From positions 1,178,001 to 1,242,000 of the forward strand of contig NZ_CP133016.1 of NCBI RefSeq assembly GCF_030866745.1: a DNA stretch of 64,000 nt, read 5' to 3'. The DNA is from Sphingomonas flavescens (lineage in GTDB: Bacteria; Pseudomonadota; Alphaproteobacteria; Sphingomonadales; Sphingomonadaceae). Shown here piece after piece: positions 45,480-57,369 of this stretch; within the stretch, counting starts at the first letter, position 1; every line of letters starts with the position of its first letter. The notes below the pieces were generated by a model, which searched no databases, was not told where the DNA came from, and worked only from the letters and a program-made list of their open reading frames with translations. The translations under genes and the position numbers were made by a program.

Positions 45480-46163
45480 ATGGGCCGCAAGATCTTGCTG
45501 ATTGAGGACGATCGCGAGACCGCGTCCTATCTTGCCAAGGGACTCACCCAGGAAGGCCATTGCGTCGATGAAGCGCACAACGGCCAGGACGGCCTGTTTC
45601 GCGCCACCGACGGCAGTTTCGACCTGATCATTCTCGACCGCATGTTGCCCGGCCTAGACGGCCTCTCCGTTCTGCGCGCTTTGCGTGCGGCGCACATCGA
45701 GACCCCCGTCCTTGTCCTCTCCGCACTTGCGTCGGTCGGCGACCGGATCGAAGGCCTCGAGTGCGGGTCAGACGACTATCTCGTGAAGCCATTTTCCTTT
45801 GCGGAACTTCTGGCTCGGGTGAACGCGTTGTTGCGTCGCCGCGAGGCGCGGATCGACCCTGCCCAGCATCGGCTGACGGTTGGTGACCTGGAGATCGAAC
45901 CGCTGTCGCGCACCGTCAAACGCGGCGGCAAGAAGCTTGATCTCAAGCCGCGCGAATACCTCCTGCTCGAGTATTTTGCCCGCAATGAAGGGCGCGTCGT
46001 CACTCGCACGATGCTGCTGGAGCAAGTGTGGGATTATCACTTCGACCCAGGCACGAACGTGATCGACGTGCATGTCAGCAGGCTGCGGCGAAAGCTCGAC
46101 GAAGGATACGACAAGCCCCTGCTGCATACGGTTCGCGGCGCGGGCTACATGCTGGCGGCTTGA
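45480..46163 (+). CDS. OmpR-family response regulator
   Basis: 227 residues: receiver domain with the acidic pair IEDD, phospho-acceptor Asp53 in IILDRMLPG and the KPF Lys; then a winged-helix DNA-binding domain (LKPREYLLLEYFARNEGRVV, NVIDVHVSRLRRKLDE). I chose ATG at 45480, which has AGAGG upstream and fits the family start MGRKILLIEDD. It forms a pair with the kinase that starts 18 nt after its stop. Confidence 0.93.
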   Translation: MGRKILLIEDDRETASYLAKGLTQEGHCVDEAHNGQDGLFRATDGSFDLIILDRMLPGLDGLSVLRALRAAHIETPVLVLSALASVGDRIEGLECGSDDYLVKPFSFAELLARVNALLRRREARIDPAQHRLTVGDLEIEPLSRTVKRGGKKLDLKPREYLLLEYFARNEGRVVTRTMLLEQVWDYHFDPGTNVIDVHVSRLRRKLDEGYDKPLLHTVRGAGYMLAA

Positions 46164-46180
46164 CGCGCTAAACCTTGCGC

Positions 46181-47548
46181 GTGCCAACAACCCTTCGGAT
46201 CGCCCTGCTGGCAGGGCTTCTTGCGCTGCTGTCGAATCTCGCGGTCATTGGATTCATCTATTTGCGCACCAACGACCAGGCTGTGGCCACGGTGCGCCAG
46301 CAGGTGGTTGAGCAGGGCAAGGTTCTGTCTGACGTTTACCGTTCAGGCGGTCAGCCGGCGTTGGATGACGCGATTGAAGACACGATGACCTACGCAGACC
46401 CGCAAACGGTCATCACGCTTCTGTCCCCGCAAGGACAGCAGATCAGGGGCAATATCGAGCCATCCTCGGCAAGCTCGCTGCCCCGGCAGGACGGGTATCA
46501 GCACGCTTTGGTTCGGGTGAAAGGCCAGACCACGCCGCATGAAGCAGCGCTGATCGCCTACCGGTTACCGACCGATCAATGGCTGCTCAGCGGTCGACTG
46601 GCGGGCGAAGCCTTCGCGCTGCGCGAAACGCTTGAACGATCTTTGTTCATCGCGCTCATCGTCGCCGGTCTGCTTGGCCTGTTCTGCGGTCTCATTCTCG
46701 CCAACTACGTGGGGCGCCGAGTGGGCGAGATCGCCAGCGTCGCCGACCGGATCAGTGCGCGCGACCTATCGCAGCGGGTCCCACTATCCGGTACCGGCGA
46801 CGCGTTTGACCGCCTTGGCGTCCAAATTAACGCCATGCTCGATCGCATCACGGGGCTGATGGAAGAGTTGCGGCTGCTGACAGACAGTCTGGCGCACGAC
46901 CTGCGGTCGCCAGTCAGCCGCTTGCGCTCGGCCGCACAGGCGGCTGCCGAAACGACCGACCCGGGCGAACAGGAAGAAAGACTGGGCAGCGTTGTCCGCC
47001 AAGCCGATTCCCTGATGCGCATTCTCACGGCCGTTCTGGAAATCAGCCGGTCTGAAGCCCTGACCGGGCGCAATCAGTTCAACTGGTTCGACTTGGGTGA
47101 ACTAACGGCGGAACTCGCGGAGATGTATGATCCTCTTATCGAGGAGCGCGGAGCCGCGCTGGAATTCGAGCGCCCGGCACGAACCATACCGTTGTTCGGC
47201 CACCGCCAATTGCTCGCACAGGCGATCAGCAATCTCGTCGAAAATGCTATTCGATACGGGGCTGATGGCGGCAGTGTTCGAATCGGGATCACGCCCGGCG
47301 AGCGAGAGATCAAAATTGAAGTCTCCGATAGGGGGCCCGGCATTCCGGCCGATCGCCGGGCCGAGGCCCGCCGCCGTTTTGGACGCTTGGATTCCAGTCG
47401 CTCGGAGGAGGGTGCCGGGCTTGGCCTCGCGCTCGCTGAATCAATTGCGCATCTCCACCAGGGCAAGCTGCTGCTAGAGGACAATTCACCTGGCCTGCGC
47501 ACCGTTCTGTTGCTCCCGGTGATCACTGGCGACAACGGACGCGGCTAA
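46181..47548 (+). CDS. Sensor histidine kinase partner of the OmpR-type regulator
   Basis: About 455 residues: membrane helix 1 (IALLAGLLALLSNLAVIGFI), a periplasmic domain of about 120 residues, helix 2 (LFIALIVAGLLGLFCGLILA), a HAMP domain, HisKA with the His in LAHDLRSPVSRLRSAA, and HATPase with NLVENAIRYG, DRGPGIPADRR and GAGLGLAL. The start is GTG at 46181 or TTG at 46175, just after the regulator stop. The signal is not evident. Confidence 0.9.
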   Translation: MPTTLRIALLAGLLALLSNLAVIGFIYLRTNDQAVATVRQQVVEQGKVLSDVYRSGGQPALDDAIEDTMTYADPQTVITLLSPQGQQIRGNIEPSSASSLPRQDGYQHALVRVKGQTTPHEAALIAYRLPTDQWLLSGRLAGEAFALRETLERSLFIALIVAGLLGLFCGLILANYVGRRVGEIASVADRISARDLSQRVPLSGTGDAFDRLGVQINAMLDRITGLMEELRLLTDSLAHDLRSPVSRLRSAAQAAAETTDPGEQEERLGSVVRQADSLMRILTAVLEISRSEALTGRNQFNWFDLGELTAELAEMYDPLIEERGAALEFERPARTIPLFGHRQLLAQAISNLVENAIRYGADGGSVRIGITPGEREIKIEVSDRGPGIPADRRAEARRRFGRLDSSRSEEGAGLGLALAESIAHLHQGKLLLEDNSPGLRTVLLLPVITGDNGRG

Positions 47549-47649
47549 GGCTGCGACGAGCGCCGCACGCCGTCGACGAACCGCGCATCCGACCGCTTGC
47601 CGAAACGTTTCTCCCTCAGGGCAGCTGGCCCTCAGTCAGGAGAGAGTAA

Positions 47650-48195
47650 ATGGCACACGGCTACATGCGCGAATATGATGAGGACTACGATCGCGATCAG
47701 ATGCACGACCGCGACACTCAGCGCGATGATTTGCGCAATCGCGACTTCATGATGAACGACCGAAACCGCAGCTGGGACGAGAATCGCAACCGCGATTCAA
47801 TGCGCAGGCAGGACGATATGTCCCGACCGCGCAGGCCTTGGAGCGATAGTCGCGAATGGTTCGGCGGCGACCAGAATCGCTCATCGCGGAGCCACGGTGC
47901 CAATCAGGACGACCATTACCGCAGTTGGCGCGACAAACAGATGGAAGCGCTCGACCGCGACTATGCGGACTATTGCCGCGAGCGTGAGCAGCAGTTCCAT
48001 AGCGACTTCGACACATGGCGAAGCCAACGCCGCGACAGCGTCCAGCCGCTGCGCACCGGTATGACGCAGACTTCGACCGGCACCAATCCCGAGGGGATGC
48101 CGGACATTACGACGGATTTGGATACGTCGTCACAGGCCCAGCCGGCAATGGCCGACGCAGCGTTCGGGACGGCACCGAACCGGAACCGTCGGTAA
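47650..48195 (+). CDS. Asp/Arg-rich SWFGD-type protein of unknown function
   Basis: 181 residues, extremely hydrophilic, with an N-terminal half full of D, R, N and M (REYDEDYDRDQMHDRD). The central part (SREWFGGDQNR, then HYRSWRDKQMEALDRDYADY) resembles sphingomonad proteins with an SWFGD segment followed by a DUF2171 domain. The C-terminal DUF2171 part is missing here; instead there is a Thr/Gly-rich tail. The similarity is from memory. It is probably cytosolic; function unknown. GGAGAGAG precedes the start. Confidence 0.65.
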   Translation: MAHGYMREYDEDYDRDQMHDRDTQRDDLRNRDFMMNDRNRSWDENRNRDSMRRQDDMSRPRRPWSDSREWFGGDQNRSSRSHGANQDDHYRSWRDKQMEALDRDYADYCREREQQFHSDFDTWRSQRRDSVQPLRTGMTQTSTGTNPEGMPDITTDLDTSSQAQPAMADAAFGTAPNRNRR

Positions 48196-48205
48196 GACTT
48201 CCTTG

Positions 48206-48233
48206 GGAGCGCGGACAAAACGGTCCGCGCTTC
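48206..48233. terminator. Hairpin between convergent genes, likely terminator
   Basis: AGCGCGGAC (48208-48216) and GTCCGCGCT (48223-48231) pair perfectly around AAAACG. Only short T/A runs flank it, so termination strength is uncertain. It lies between the Asp/Arg-rich gene and the L,D-transpeptidase gene. Confidence 0.5.
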
Positions 48234-48234
48234 C

Positions 48235-48810
48235 TTATCCCTCGATGATGACCTTCGTGCCGAGCTTGGTGACCCCGTAAAGCTTCTGCGCGAATTTCAT
48301 TGGAAGACGAATGCAGCCGTGACTGGCGGGATAACCAGGGTTCGCGCCACCATGGAACGCGATGCCGTAATCATCGATGCGCTGCATGAATGGCATCGGC
48401 GCGTTGTCGTACTTCTTTGAACGGTAGAAAGGGCGTTTTTCGAGGATCGTCCAGTTCCCGTAGGGCGTGATGTGCCCGGTTTTGGCACTAGACATGCTCG
48501 ACGCACCAAGAAGCTTTTCGCCCCGGTAGACGTAAGTCATCTGCGTCAGCAGATCGACGACAATGCGCGTGTCTCCGGCCGCCGGGGCCTCCGTAGCCCA
48601 GACGAACTCACCCGGTTTCAGACCGACCTTGTTGAATTCCGCGACCATGTCCTTGTGGGCTTGCGGCGCATTGCCCAGCGTCCAGCGATACGGGACCTCG
48701 TTCGAAACCGACGGGCCGGCCTTTGTAGCCGCCATCTGCGGTGCCGACGCGGTCTGACAGCCAGCCAAGGCCATCGCGACGATCAGGGTCGCCGCCTTAG
48801 TAAATTTCAT
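48235..48810 (-). CDS. L,D-transpeptidase (YkuD family) lipoprotein
   Basis: 191 residues with a lipoprotein signal (MKFTKAATLIVAMALAGC) and a YkuD catalytic domain over about 95-190. The active-site motif is seen as AFHGGANPGYPASHGCIRLP with the nucleophile Cys. These enzymes make 3-3 cross-links in peptidoglycan or attach proteins to it. The start MKFTKAAT at 48810 has GGGG upstream and was preferred over a start six codons earlier. Confidence 0.9.
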   Translation of the reverse strand: MKFTKAATLIVAMALAGCQTASAPQMAATKAGPSVSNEVPYRWTLGNAPQAHKDMVAEFNKVGLKPGEFVWATEAPAAGDTRIVVDLLTQMTYVYRGEKLLGASSMSSAKTGHITPYGNWTILEKRPFYRSKKYDNAPMPFMQRIDDYGIAFHGGANPGYPASHGCIRLPMKFAQKLYGVTKLGTKVIIEG

Positions 48811-48910
48811 CAATTCCCCGCACCTCACCTTTGCCCACTTGCGAACAGCAAAAATGGACCGGAAGAGTCAATCCATCGTTTAACGCCAAGTTGCTGTTAA
48901 CAGGCGCGAT

Positions 48911-50404
48911 TTACCGGCTGGGGCGGAATTTGCTGGTCGATTTCCAGGCTGGTGCGGTCGGCTGATCAGCCACTCGCTCCACCAATGCGTAAAAGAACCG
49001 GTTGAAATCTTCCGCCGCTTTCCAGTCCATCGGCTGGTTCAGATCGTCCTGCGGCTTGTGATATCCGGTGCGATACCATTGCCGGTAAATTTGCTCGCTT
49101 CGCGAACCGGGGCGATAGCCGAACACGAAACCGGTTGCCGGAATACCCGCCTGCATGAACGGCCAATTGTCGGACCGCCGCAGCAAGTTGCGCTCCGGCT
49201 CGGGGTCGTGTCGCACGGCGATCCCCAGGCCGCCGGCCACCGCGCGCACATCGTCTCCCAGCGTGGAGTCATCGAGGGCGTGGACCGTGAGGATCTCAAG
49301 CGGGAAGATGGGGCGCAACTGGTCGAGGTTGATATCTGCGGCGATGCCGCTGAGCGGCGCGGTCGGATGCTTCACGAACCAGCGCGAGCCGAGCAGGCCC
49401 TTTTCCTCGCCGGAAACGACGGTGAACAACAGCGGTCGGCGGTATGCCTGCGCACGACGGCGCTCAGCGAGGCGGATGAGGAGGGCGACATAGGCCGCAT
49501 CGTCCAAGGTGCCGTTGTAGAGCCGGTCGCCATTGACCGGCGTGCCAAAGCCGTAGCCGTCCAGGTGGGCGGTCAAGGCGATCGCCTGGTTGGCGGCGGC
49601 GGGATCGCGGCCGGGGAGCATGGCGAGCACGTTTGACGAGGCGATATCGCGCTCGCGGGTGGCGAATTGCGCCCTGAACTGCCCGGAAACCGCAAAGGTG
49701 GGCAGCGATTTGCCAGCACTTCCGGCCGCAATCAGTTGGATCGCTTTCGGGCCGACGACCTTGGACAGCGAGGCTGCGTTCAGCGTGAACTTCAGGAAAG
49801 CGTCGGGCTGCGCCGGATCGTCGGCCAGGGTCACCGAGCGCGCATAAGCGAACGGCCAGCGCGGGGGTTCGACGATAAAGCCGGGGTCGGCGATGGTCAT
49901 GATGCCCACCGCGCCGGCGGCGCGGACGGCGGCTTCACGCGCGGCGGCGTCGGGCAGACCTTCGCGGTGAGTGCCGTGGCAGATGACGATCTTGCCGCGA
50001 ACTCCCGCTAGCTGATCGGTGCCGCAGTAGCCGGCGTATACCAGTTCAGCGTTAACTCGCTGCGGCATGCCAGGACCGACCCCAACCGTGAGGTCGTACA
50101 GAAACCGCAAGGGCCGCCCGCCTACCGAGATTTGCACGCTGGTAAGGGCGATCTCGTGCATCGGCACGCGCTGGAACCAGCCGCCGTTCTCGCCCGCCGG
50201 CTTCAGCCCCGCCGCGGCGAACTTGCGCGCGACAAGCCGGGCGGCGCGTTCATAAGCGGCTGAGCCGGTATCGCGCCCTTCCATCGAGTCATTGGAGAGC
50301 TCCGCGGTCGTCGCCCACCACGCGCGCGTATCAGGGTCGAGCTTCGGCGGCGCCGCGGCGATGAGCGACAGCGCGGAGAGCGTGAGCGCGACCCTTATTC
50401 CCAT
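48911..50404 (-). CDS. Secreted M28-family metallopeptidase
   Basis: 497 residues with a signal peptide ([15 protein letters not shown]), a PA (protease-associated) type insert around [21 protein letters not shown], and an M28 zinc peptidase core: [11 protein letters not shown] (His ligand), [17 protein letters not shown] (bridging Asp), [13 protein letters not shown] (Glu pair), and later Asp and His ligands. M28 members are aminopeptidases or carboxypeptidases of the periplasm. It overlaps the guaA stop by 10 nt, so it is translated from the guaA transcript. Confidence 0.88.
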   Translation of the reverse strand: MGIRVALTLSALSLIAAAPPKLDPDTRAWWATTAELSNDSMEGRDTGSAAYERAARLVARKFAAAGLKPAGENGGWFQRVPMHEIALTSVQISVGGRPLRFLYDLTVGVGPGMPQRVNAELVYAGYCGTDQLAGVRGKIVICHGTHREGLPDAAAREAAVRAAGAVGIMTIADPGFIVEPPRWPFAYARSVTLADDPAQPDAFLKFTLNAASLSKVVGPKAIQLIAAGSAGKSLPTFAVSGQFRAQFATRERDIASSNVLAMLPGRDPAAANQAIALTAHLDGYGFGTPVNGDRLYNGTLDDAAYVALLIRLAERRRAQAYRRPLLFTVVSGEEKGLLGSRWFVKHPTAPLSGIAADINLDQLRPIFPLEILTVHALDDSTLGDDVRAVAGGLGIAVRHDPEPERNLLRRSDNWPFMQAGIPATGFVFGYRPGSRSEQIYRQWYRTGYHKPQDDLNQPMDWKAAEDFNRFFYALVERVADQPTAPAWKSTSKFRPSR

Positions 50405-51954
50405 TCAATCGTTCCCGGCGGCTTGGAGGTGTAGTCGTAGACGACGCGGTTGATGCCCTTCACCTCATTGACGATGCGGGTCGCGACGCGGCTGAGGAAG
50501 GCGGCGTCGAAGGGGTAGATGTCCGCCGTCATGCCATCGAGCGAGGTGACCGCGCGCAGCCCGCAGACATAATCGTAGGTTCGGTAGTCGCCCATCACGC
50601 CGACCGTGCGGACCGGCAGCAGCACGGCAAACGCCTGCCAAATGGCGTCATAGAGCCCAGCGTTGCGGATCTCCTCCAGGTAGATCGTGTCGGCTTTGCG
50701 CAGGATATCGCACTTGTCCTGCGTGACTTCGCCCGGGATGCGGATGGCGAGGCCCGGGCCGGGAAACGGATGGCGGCCGACGAATGCTTCCGGCAGGCCA
50801 AGCTCGCGGCCCAGCTCACGCACCTCATCCTTGAACAGCTCGCGCAGCGGCTCGACGAGCTGCATGTTCATGCGCTCGGGCAGGCCGCCGACATTGTGGT
50901 GACTCTTGATCGTCACCGACGGGCCGCCGGTGAAGCTGACGCTCTCGATCACATCCGGATAAAGCGTGCCCTGCGCGAGGAAATCGGCGCCGCCGATCTT
51001 CTTCGCCTCGGCTTCAAACACGTTGATGAACTCGGCGCCGATGAACTTGCGCTTCTTCTCGGGGTCGGTGACGCCTTCGAGGCCACCAAGGAAGTCGGCG
51101 CTGGCGTCCACGTGGACGAGCGGGATGTTGTAGCTGTTGCGGAACAGCGAGACGACCTGCTCCGCCTCCCCTGCCCGCATAAGGCCGTGGTCGACGAATA
51201 CGCAGGTCAACTGCTCCCCGATCGCTTCGTGGATCAGCACCGCCGCCACAGCGCTGTCGACGCCGCCCGACAGGCCGCAGATCACGCGGCCCTTGCCGAC
51301 CTGCGCGCGGATGTCAGCAATCTTGGCGTCGCGGAAGCTGGCCATCGTCCAGTCGCCCGCGCAGCCGCACACGTGGCGGACGAAATTTGCAAGCAGCTTC
51401 CCGCCGTCGGGCGTATGCACGACCTCGGGATGGAACATCAGGCTATAGCGCTTCTCCGCCTCATCAGTGGCGATCGCGTAGGGCGCGCCCTCGGAACGGG
51501 CGACGATTTCGAAGCCGGGCGCCAGCGTTTCGACACGGTCGCCGTGGCTCATCCACACCTGATGCTTGTCGCCGACGTCCCACAGGCCATCGAAGAGCGC
51601 GCTGGGCGCAACGATATCGATGAACGCGCGACCGAACTCTCGCTGGTCTGACGCGACGACCTTGCCGCCAAGCTGCTGGTGCAACGTCTGCTGGCCGTAG
51701 CAGATGCCGAGCAGCGGCAGCCCACTGTCAAACAGCACTTGGGGCGCACGCGGGCTCTCAGCGTGGGTCACCGAGGCCGGGCCGCCCGAGAAAATGATGC
51801 CCTTTGGCTTCAGCCGCTCGAACGCTTCCTCCGCGGCGCTGAAGGGCGCGATTTCGGAATAGACGCCGGCCTCGCGAATGCGCCGCGCGATGAGCTGCGT
51901 CACTTGGCTGCCGAAGTCGACGATGAGAATGGATTCGGTGGGCTGGACCGTCAT
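50395..51954 (-). CDS. guaA: GMP synthase (glutamine-hydrolysing)
   Basis: Converts XMP to GMP. 519 aa with the class I glutamine amidotransferase domain (nucleophile Cys in [15 protein letters not shown], then FHPEVVHT), the PP-loop ATP pyrophosphatase motif [18 protein letters not shown], and the C-terminal dimerisation domain ending KPPGTIEWE. This is the two-domain form. It is followed by an overlapping M28 peptidase gene. Confidence 0.97.
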   Translation of the reverse strand: MTVQPTESILIVDFGSQVTQLIARRIREAGVYSEIAPFSAAEEAFERLKPKGIIFSGGPASVTHAESPRAPQVLFDSGLPLLGICYGQQTLHQQLGGKVVASDQREFGRAFIDIVAPSALFDGLWDVGDKHQVWMSHGDRVETLAPGFEIVARSEGAPYAIATDEAEKRYSLMFHPEVVHTPDGGKLLANFVRHVCGCAGDWTMASFRDAKIADIRAQVGKGRVICGLSGGVDSAVAAVLIHEAIGEQLTCVFVDHGLMRAGEAEQVVSLFRNSYNIPLVHVDASADFLGGLEGVTDPEKKRKFIGAEFINVFEAEAKKIGGADFLAQGTLYPDVIESVSFTGGPSVTIKSHHNVGGLPERMNMQLVEPLRELFKDEVRELGRELGLPEAFVGRHPFPGPGLAIRIPGEVTQDKCDILRKADTIYLEEIRNAGLYDAIWQAFAVLLPVRTVGVMGDYRTYDYVCGLRAVTSLDGMTADIYPFDAAFLSRVATRIVNEVKGINRVVYDYTSKPPGTIEWE

Positions 51955-52019
51955 GGTGGGCGATTAGGGAGGCGACCGCAGCGAGTAAAGCCGCTGGGTG
52001 TGTCCGCCGCGGGCACAGC

Positions 52020-53597
52020 CTACTGTATTCGGTAGTCAGGCAGGCTCCCGCTTTCGCGCCAATAGCGGTTGAGGCCGACCGCTTCCGTAAGCCGGTCGAA
52101 TCGAGCGTCGGTCCGCATGCCCGCGGTGGAGGGAAGGAACAGCAACCTGCTACGCCTTTCATCCAGCGTTACAGCAGGGGCAGCGCCATCACGTGGCGCA
52201 AAGTCTGGAATGCTAAATCCAGCCGAGGTGAACAAAGCACCGGCATAATCGAACGCTGCATCCAATTGGCGCAGCAGTACCGCCAACTGGATACCGACCG
52301 TTGCGGCGCTGACGCTTTTCCTCACGTACTGGTTCAATTGGGCCTTGACGCTGCCGACCGCGGACGCTCCACCGGTCAGCGAGGCCCGTGCGGCCGCAGT
52401 AGCTACCTGCAGAAAGTCCTCATCAATTGAATCCGGTCGTCCTTGCGTATCTTCCGCTAAAGCGATTGCCGTCGTCGCCCTTCCCGAGTGCAGCGCCATG
52501 TCGAAGCGCTGCCGCCAGATCGCGGGGTGACTGCCATAGATACTGGCAGCCTCTTCGATCAGTCGATCTGCCTCATCGGGTTTACCGGACGCCCAAAGAG
52601 CCTGGGAATGCCACAGGTACTGAAACGCAGTCGGCGCCGTGCCCTTCAGCCCGCCGAATAACCGAGCCGCTTCCGCAAAGCGACCGACATCGCCAAGCAG
52701 CAACCCCAGGCTGTAGTTGACCAGAAATTTGCCGGGCTGAGCTTCCTCCGCTTTGCGAAACTCTTGTTCCATCAGCGCCCAATTTCCGCGCAGGGGACGA
52801 GCATAGGCCACACCAATGCGTCCGTAGGCATTGTGGGGGTCCAGGCTCAGGGCTCGCTGACCTGCTTCGCGCGCACGCTGCCACGTCGCTGCTCGCTCGG
52901 CCCCAGACAGGCCGTGGCCTCGATCTCCGTACGCACAGGACAGAAGGCCCCAGGCATCCGCATAAGTCGGGCTGATTTGGATGGCCCGGCGATAGAGACC
53001 GATCGCCTGTGCGTTGCTGTCACGCGTGCCCTGCGTCCACGCCTGCCAAGCCTGGGCCAGCAAAGCCTTCACCTCGGCTGGCGGCTCCTTGCCAATCACG
53101 AGAAACCGCCAGATTCCACCTCCAGCTGCGACCGCCGCCAAGCCTATGGTACCGCCGGCAAGTATGCGGCGGCGGGTGGTGTGAACCATGGGCCGCGCTG
53201 TCCCCGAAGGTGACGAAGCGCTTCCATCGATCACAGCTGCAATGGCTTCCTCGAGACGATTGCCGGATCCAGAGGGCGCCGAAAGATCCACCGTCTGATA
53301 TTGACGGAATCCCAGCGGCGGCGGTGTTCCATCCAGCGTCACGGGCACCATGCGTCCGCGATCGCGCCCAGCCGCGGCTTCATCCTTCACCCAGTCGCTT
53401 TTGATCGAGTGCGCCGACCATAGCACGATGACGACGTCCGCAGCCTCGAGCGCCTGTTCGATCTCGCTTGCGAACTGCCGTCCGCCCTTGATGTGGCGGT
53501 CCCACCAGACGCTGTGCCCGCTGCGCTCCAGCAGTGCTGCGACCGACTCCGCTCGGGTCTCGTCGCGCCGGTCATAGCTCAAGAAGATCTGTGCCAT
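52020..53597 (-). CDS. Membrane-anchored TIR domain protein with TPR repeats
   Basis: 525 residues. An N-terminal TIR domain (1-125) begins IFLSYDRRDE and shows GHSVWWDRHIKGG, SEIEQALEAADVVIVLWS and SDWVKDE. One membrane helix follows at about 144-167 (preceded by TTRRR), then a region with TPR repeats (AIGLYRRAIQISPTYADAWG, ALSLDPHNAYGRIGVAYA, AEEAQPGKFLVNYSLGLL). The TIR part is on the cytoplasmic side. Bacterial TIR domains can be NADases or scaffolds; Glu45 or Glu47 might be the catalytic residue. It stands alone, between guaA and the Gly/Tyr-rich gene. Confidence 0.85.
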   Translation of the reverse strand: MAQIFLSYDRRDETRAESVAALLERSGHSVWWDRHIKGGRQFASEIEQALEAADVVIVLWSAHSIKSDWVKDEAAAGRDRGRMVPVTLDGTPPPLGFRQYQTVDLSAPSGSGNRLEEAIAAVIDGSASSPSGTARPMVHTTRRRILAGGTIGLAAVAAGGGIWRFLVIGKEPPAEVKALLAQAWQAWTQGTRDSNAQAIGLYRRAIQISPTYADAWGLLSCAYGDRGHGLSGAERAATWQRAREAGQRALSLDPHNAYGRIGVAYARPLRGNWALMEQEFRKAEEAQPGKFLVNYSLGLLLGDVGRFAEAARLFGGLKGTAPTAFQYLWHSQALWASGKPDEADRLIEEAASIYGSHPAIWRQRFDMALHSGRATTAIALAEDTQGRPDSIDEDFLQVATAAARASLTGGASAVGSVKAQLNQYVRKSVSAATVGIQLAVLLRQLDAAFDYAGALFTSAGFSIPDFAPRDGAAPAVTLDERRSRLLFLPSTAGMRTDARFDRLTEAVGLNRYWRESGSLPDYRIQ

Positions 53598-53693
53598 GTG
53601 GAGCCCCCAACCCCACGAACATTAACGCCGGCACCAGTCTCCGCAACTTGCCCGTGATTTGCGCACTTTGCGGGGAGGCCGGCGACGGCAGCA

Positions 53694-53728
53694 TAAAAAA
53701 TGCGCCGGAGCCTTTCGGCCCCGGCGCA
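53694..53728 (-). terminator. Rho-independent terminator of the Gly/Tyr-rich gene
   Basis: On the minus strand TGCGCCGGGGCC and GGCTCCGGCGCA form a 12-bp stem (one mismatch) with a GAAA loop, followed by TTTTTT. It lies about 25 nt after the stop codon of the Gly/Tyr-rich gene. Confidence 0.85.
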
Positions 53729-53752
53729 CGTGTTTCGCTTAGCTAGGTCCGC

Positions 53753-54271
53753 TTAGTAGCGACGATAGCCGTACTGCGAGTAATCGTACGGCGTGTAGTT
53801 GCCGTAGCCGTAGTTGGCGCTCTGCCGATACAGATTCACGTCGCTGATGAAGCCGCGATAGTCAGTCTTGCACTTCCAGGTCATGTCGACCTGGCCCTGA
53901 CCATAGCCGCCATACCGGCCGCTGGTCGCAACACCGCGGACGGTCAAACCACCGTTCCCGCGGGGCTCGACGCTGCTGATGCCGAGCACGCGCCCGCCAC
54001 CATAATTGTTGTAGCCATAGCCGCCGTAGCCGCCGCCCAGACGCTGCTGAACCGCAGCCGCGCACTGGTTGACTGCAACCTGGCTGTTGGCGCCGTAGCT
54101 GTTGTAGCCATAGCCGCCGCCAAGCACCTGGTTGATCACCTGGCCCACGACGTTGCCGCCGTTCGGATAGCCGTAGCCGTAACCCGGGTAATATTGTGCC
54201 GCGGCAGGAGCCGCTGCGGCCAGGCCAGCAAACGCAATGCCGGCCGCCGCAATCTTCGTGAACGCCTTCAT
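53753..54271 (-). CDS. Gly/Tyr-rich secreted protein
   Basis: 172 residues with a signal peptide (ending PAAAAQYYP) and a mature part rich in Gly, Tyr and Asn (YPGYGYGYPNGG, GYGYNSYGANS, GGYGGYGYNNYGGG). Between the repeats is a more ordered part with two Cys (NQCAAAVQQRLG and MTWKCKTDYRGFISDVNLY), which is likely a small disulfide-bonded domain. Such proteins are common in sphingomonads; function unknown. GAGAGG precedes the ATG at 54271, which was preferred over upstream starts. It has its own terminator. Confidence 0.75.
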   Translation of the reverse strand: MKAFTKIAAAGIAFAGLAAAAPAAAQYYPGYGYGYPNGGNVVGQVINQVLGGGYGYNSYGANSQVAVNQCAAAVQQRLGGGYGGYGYNNYGGGRVLGISSVEPRGNGGLTVRGVATSGRYGGYGQGQVDMTWKCKTDYRGFISDVNLYRQSANYGYGNYTPYDYSQYGYRRY

Positions 54272-54376
54272 GGCAATTCCTCTCATTCCCTGTTCGCCGG
54301 CACAACGCACGACGACCCATTAGGTCGCCTTATCGTTACGGGATTGCACCGGCCCTGAACCGGCCGTTTGCTGCGG

Positions 54377-54574
54377 TTAAGCTTCGTCGTCCGCCGGCGG
54401 CGGCGCATCCCAATGCTTCAGCTTGCGATGGCGGTTCCACAATTCCATCGGCCGATCTTCCTGCCAGCCCAGCGCGACGGCGAGCGCAGCATCATCGTCC
54501 GCGGCTTCAAACTCGCGGAAGTGATCGATGTGGCCGCTGAAGCGGTCCAAGAAATACAGGCGATAGTAACGCAA
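54377..54574 (-). CDS. Small hypothetical cytosolic protein
   Basis: 65 residues (MRYYRLYFLDRFSGHIDHF), with a compact alpha/beta look, an acidic middle (EFEAADDDAALAVALG) and an acidic C-terminus. The start is a TTG at 54574. Small proteins of this style (a YRLYFLD start with a later acidic segment) are frequent in sphingomonads. No known function. Confidence 0.6.
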   Translation of the reverse strand: MRYYRLYFLDRFSGHIDHFREFEAADDDAALAVALGWQEDRPMELWNRHRKLKHWDAPPPADDEA

Positions 54575-54652
54575 CCCCTGTCACCCCCCGGTGGCAGACG
54601 CCTGTCTAACACTTATCCCCAGCCCCGCCGAGTCAATTAACAGCGCGGTAGG

Positions 54653-56785
<2,133 letters not shown>

Positions 56786-56802
56786 CAACTCCACTCCCCG
56801 GA

Positions 56803-56836
56803 TAAACGAAAGGCGCCAACTGCTAGCAGCGGCGCC
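56803..56836 (-). terminator. Probable terminator of rplQ
   Basis: On the minus strand GGCGCC and GGCGCC (56831-56836 and 56812-56817) can pair around a loop that itself holds CTGCTAGCAG, followed by TTTCGTTT. It lies about 35 nt after the rplQ stop codon. Confidence 0.55.
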
Positions 56837-56870
56837 ATCGTTTACTCAAGCGAGTGTTCGACGAACCGTC

Positions 56871-57290
56871 TTAGGCAGCCTCAAACTCTTCCGCGTTCTG
56901 GACCGGGCCCGAATCCTGGCCCTTGGCCGAGACGTCGCGGTCGACGAATTCGATAACCGCGATTGGGGCGGCGTCCGACGAGCGGATGCCGGCCTTGATG
57001 ACGCGGGTGTAGCCGCCGTCACGGCCAGCGTAGCGCGGCGCGATAACGTCGAACAGCTTGGTCAGCTGCGCGTCGTCCATCAGGCGCGACTGCGCGAGGC
57101 GGCGGTTGCTGAGCCCGCCGCGCTTGGCCAACGTGACCAGCTTTTCGACATAGGGGCGCAGTTCCTTCGCCTTGGCGACGGTGGTGGTGATCTGCTCGTG
57201 CTTGATCAGAGCAGCAGCCATGTTCCGGAACAGGGCAGCGCGGTGGCTCGAGGTGCGTTGAAGCTTACGTCCGCCAACACGATGGCGCAT
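56871..57290 (-). CDS. rplQ: 50S ribosomal protein L17
   Basis: 139 residues starting [20 protein letters not shown] with the L17 family features [31 protein letters not shown]. It is part of the large subunit near the exit tunnel. AAAGGA is at good distance from the ATG. In most bacteria rplQ follows rpoA directly. Here the upstream gene on the strand is a fatty acid desaturase with its own terminator, so rplQ must have a separate promoter in 57291-57369. The C-terminal extension of about 20 residues is acidic. Confidence 0.97.
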   Translation of the reverse strand: MRHRVGGRKLQRTSSHRAALFRNMAAALIKHEQITTTVAKAKELRPYVEKLVTLAKRGGLSNRRLAQSRLMDDAQLTKLFDVIAPRYAGRDGGYTRVIKAGIRSSDAAPIAVIEFVDRDVSAKGQDSGPVQNAEEFEAA

Positions 57291-57369
57291 GGGTCAGTCC
57301 TTTCGTTCGTCTGGGGACCGTACGAGGTATCCCCGGCCACGCAGCTCTTGGGGCGGCTGCGCTTTGCCC

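Noticed and set aside
52020..53597. TIR protein as part of a known phage defence operon (for example Thoeris)
   Set aside because: Thoeris needs adjacent thsA/thsB-type genes. The neighbours here are guaA and a Gly/Tyr-rich secreted protein, and the membrane-TPR layout does not fit.
53753..54271. Repetitive DNA that could look like a repeat array
   Set aside because: The repetition comes from Gly/Tyr codons in a secreted protein; there are no regular spacers, so it is not a CRISPR or tandem repeat element.
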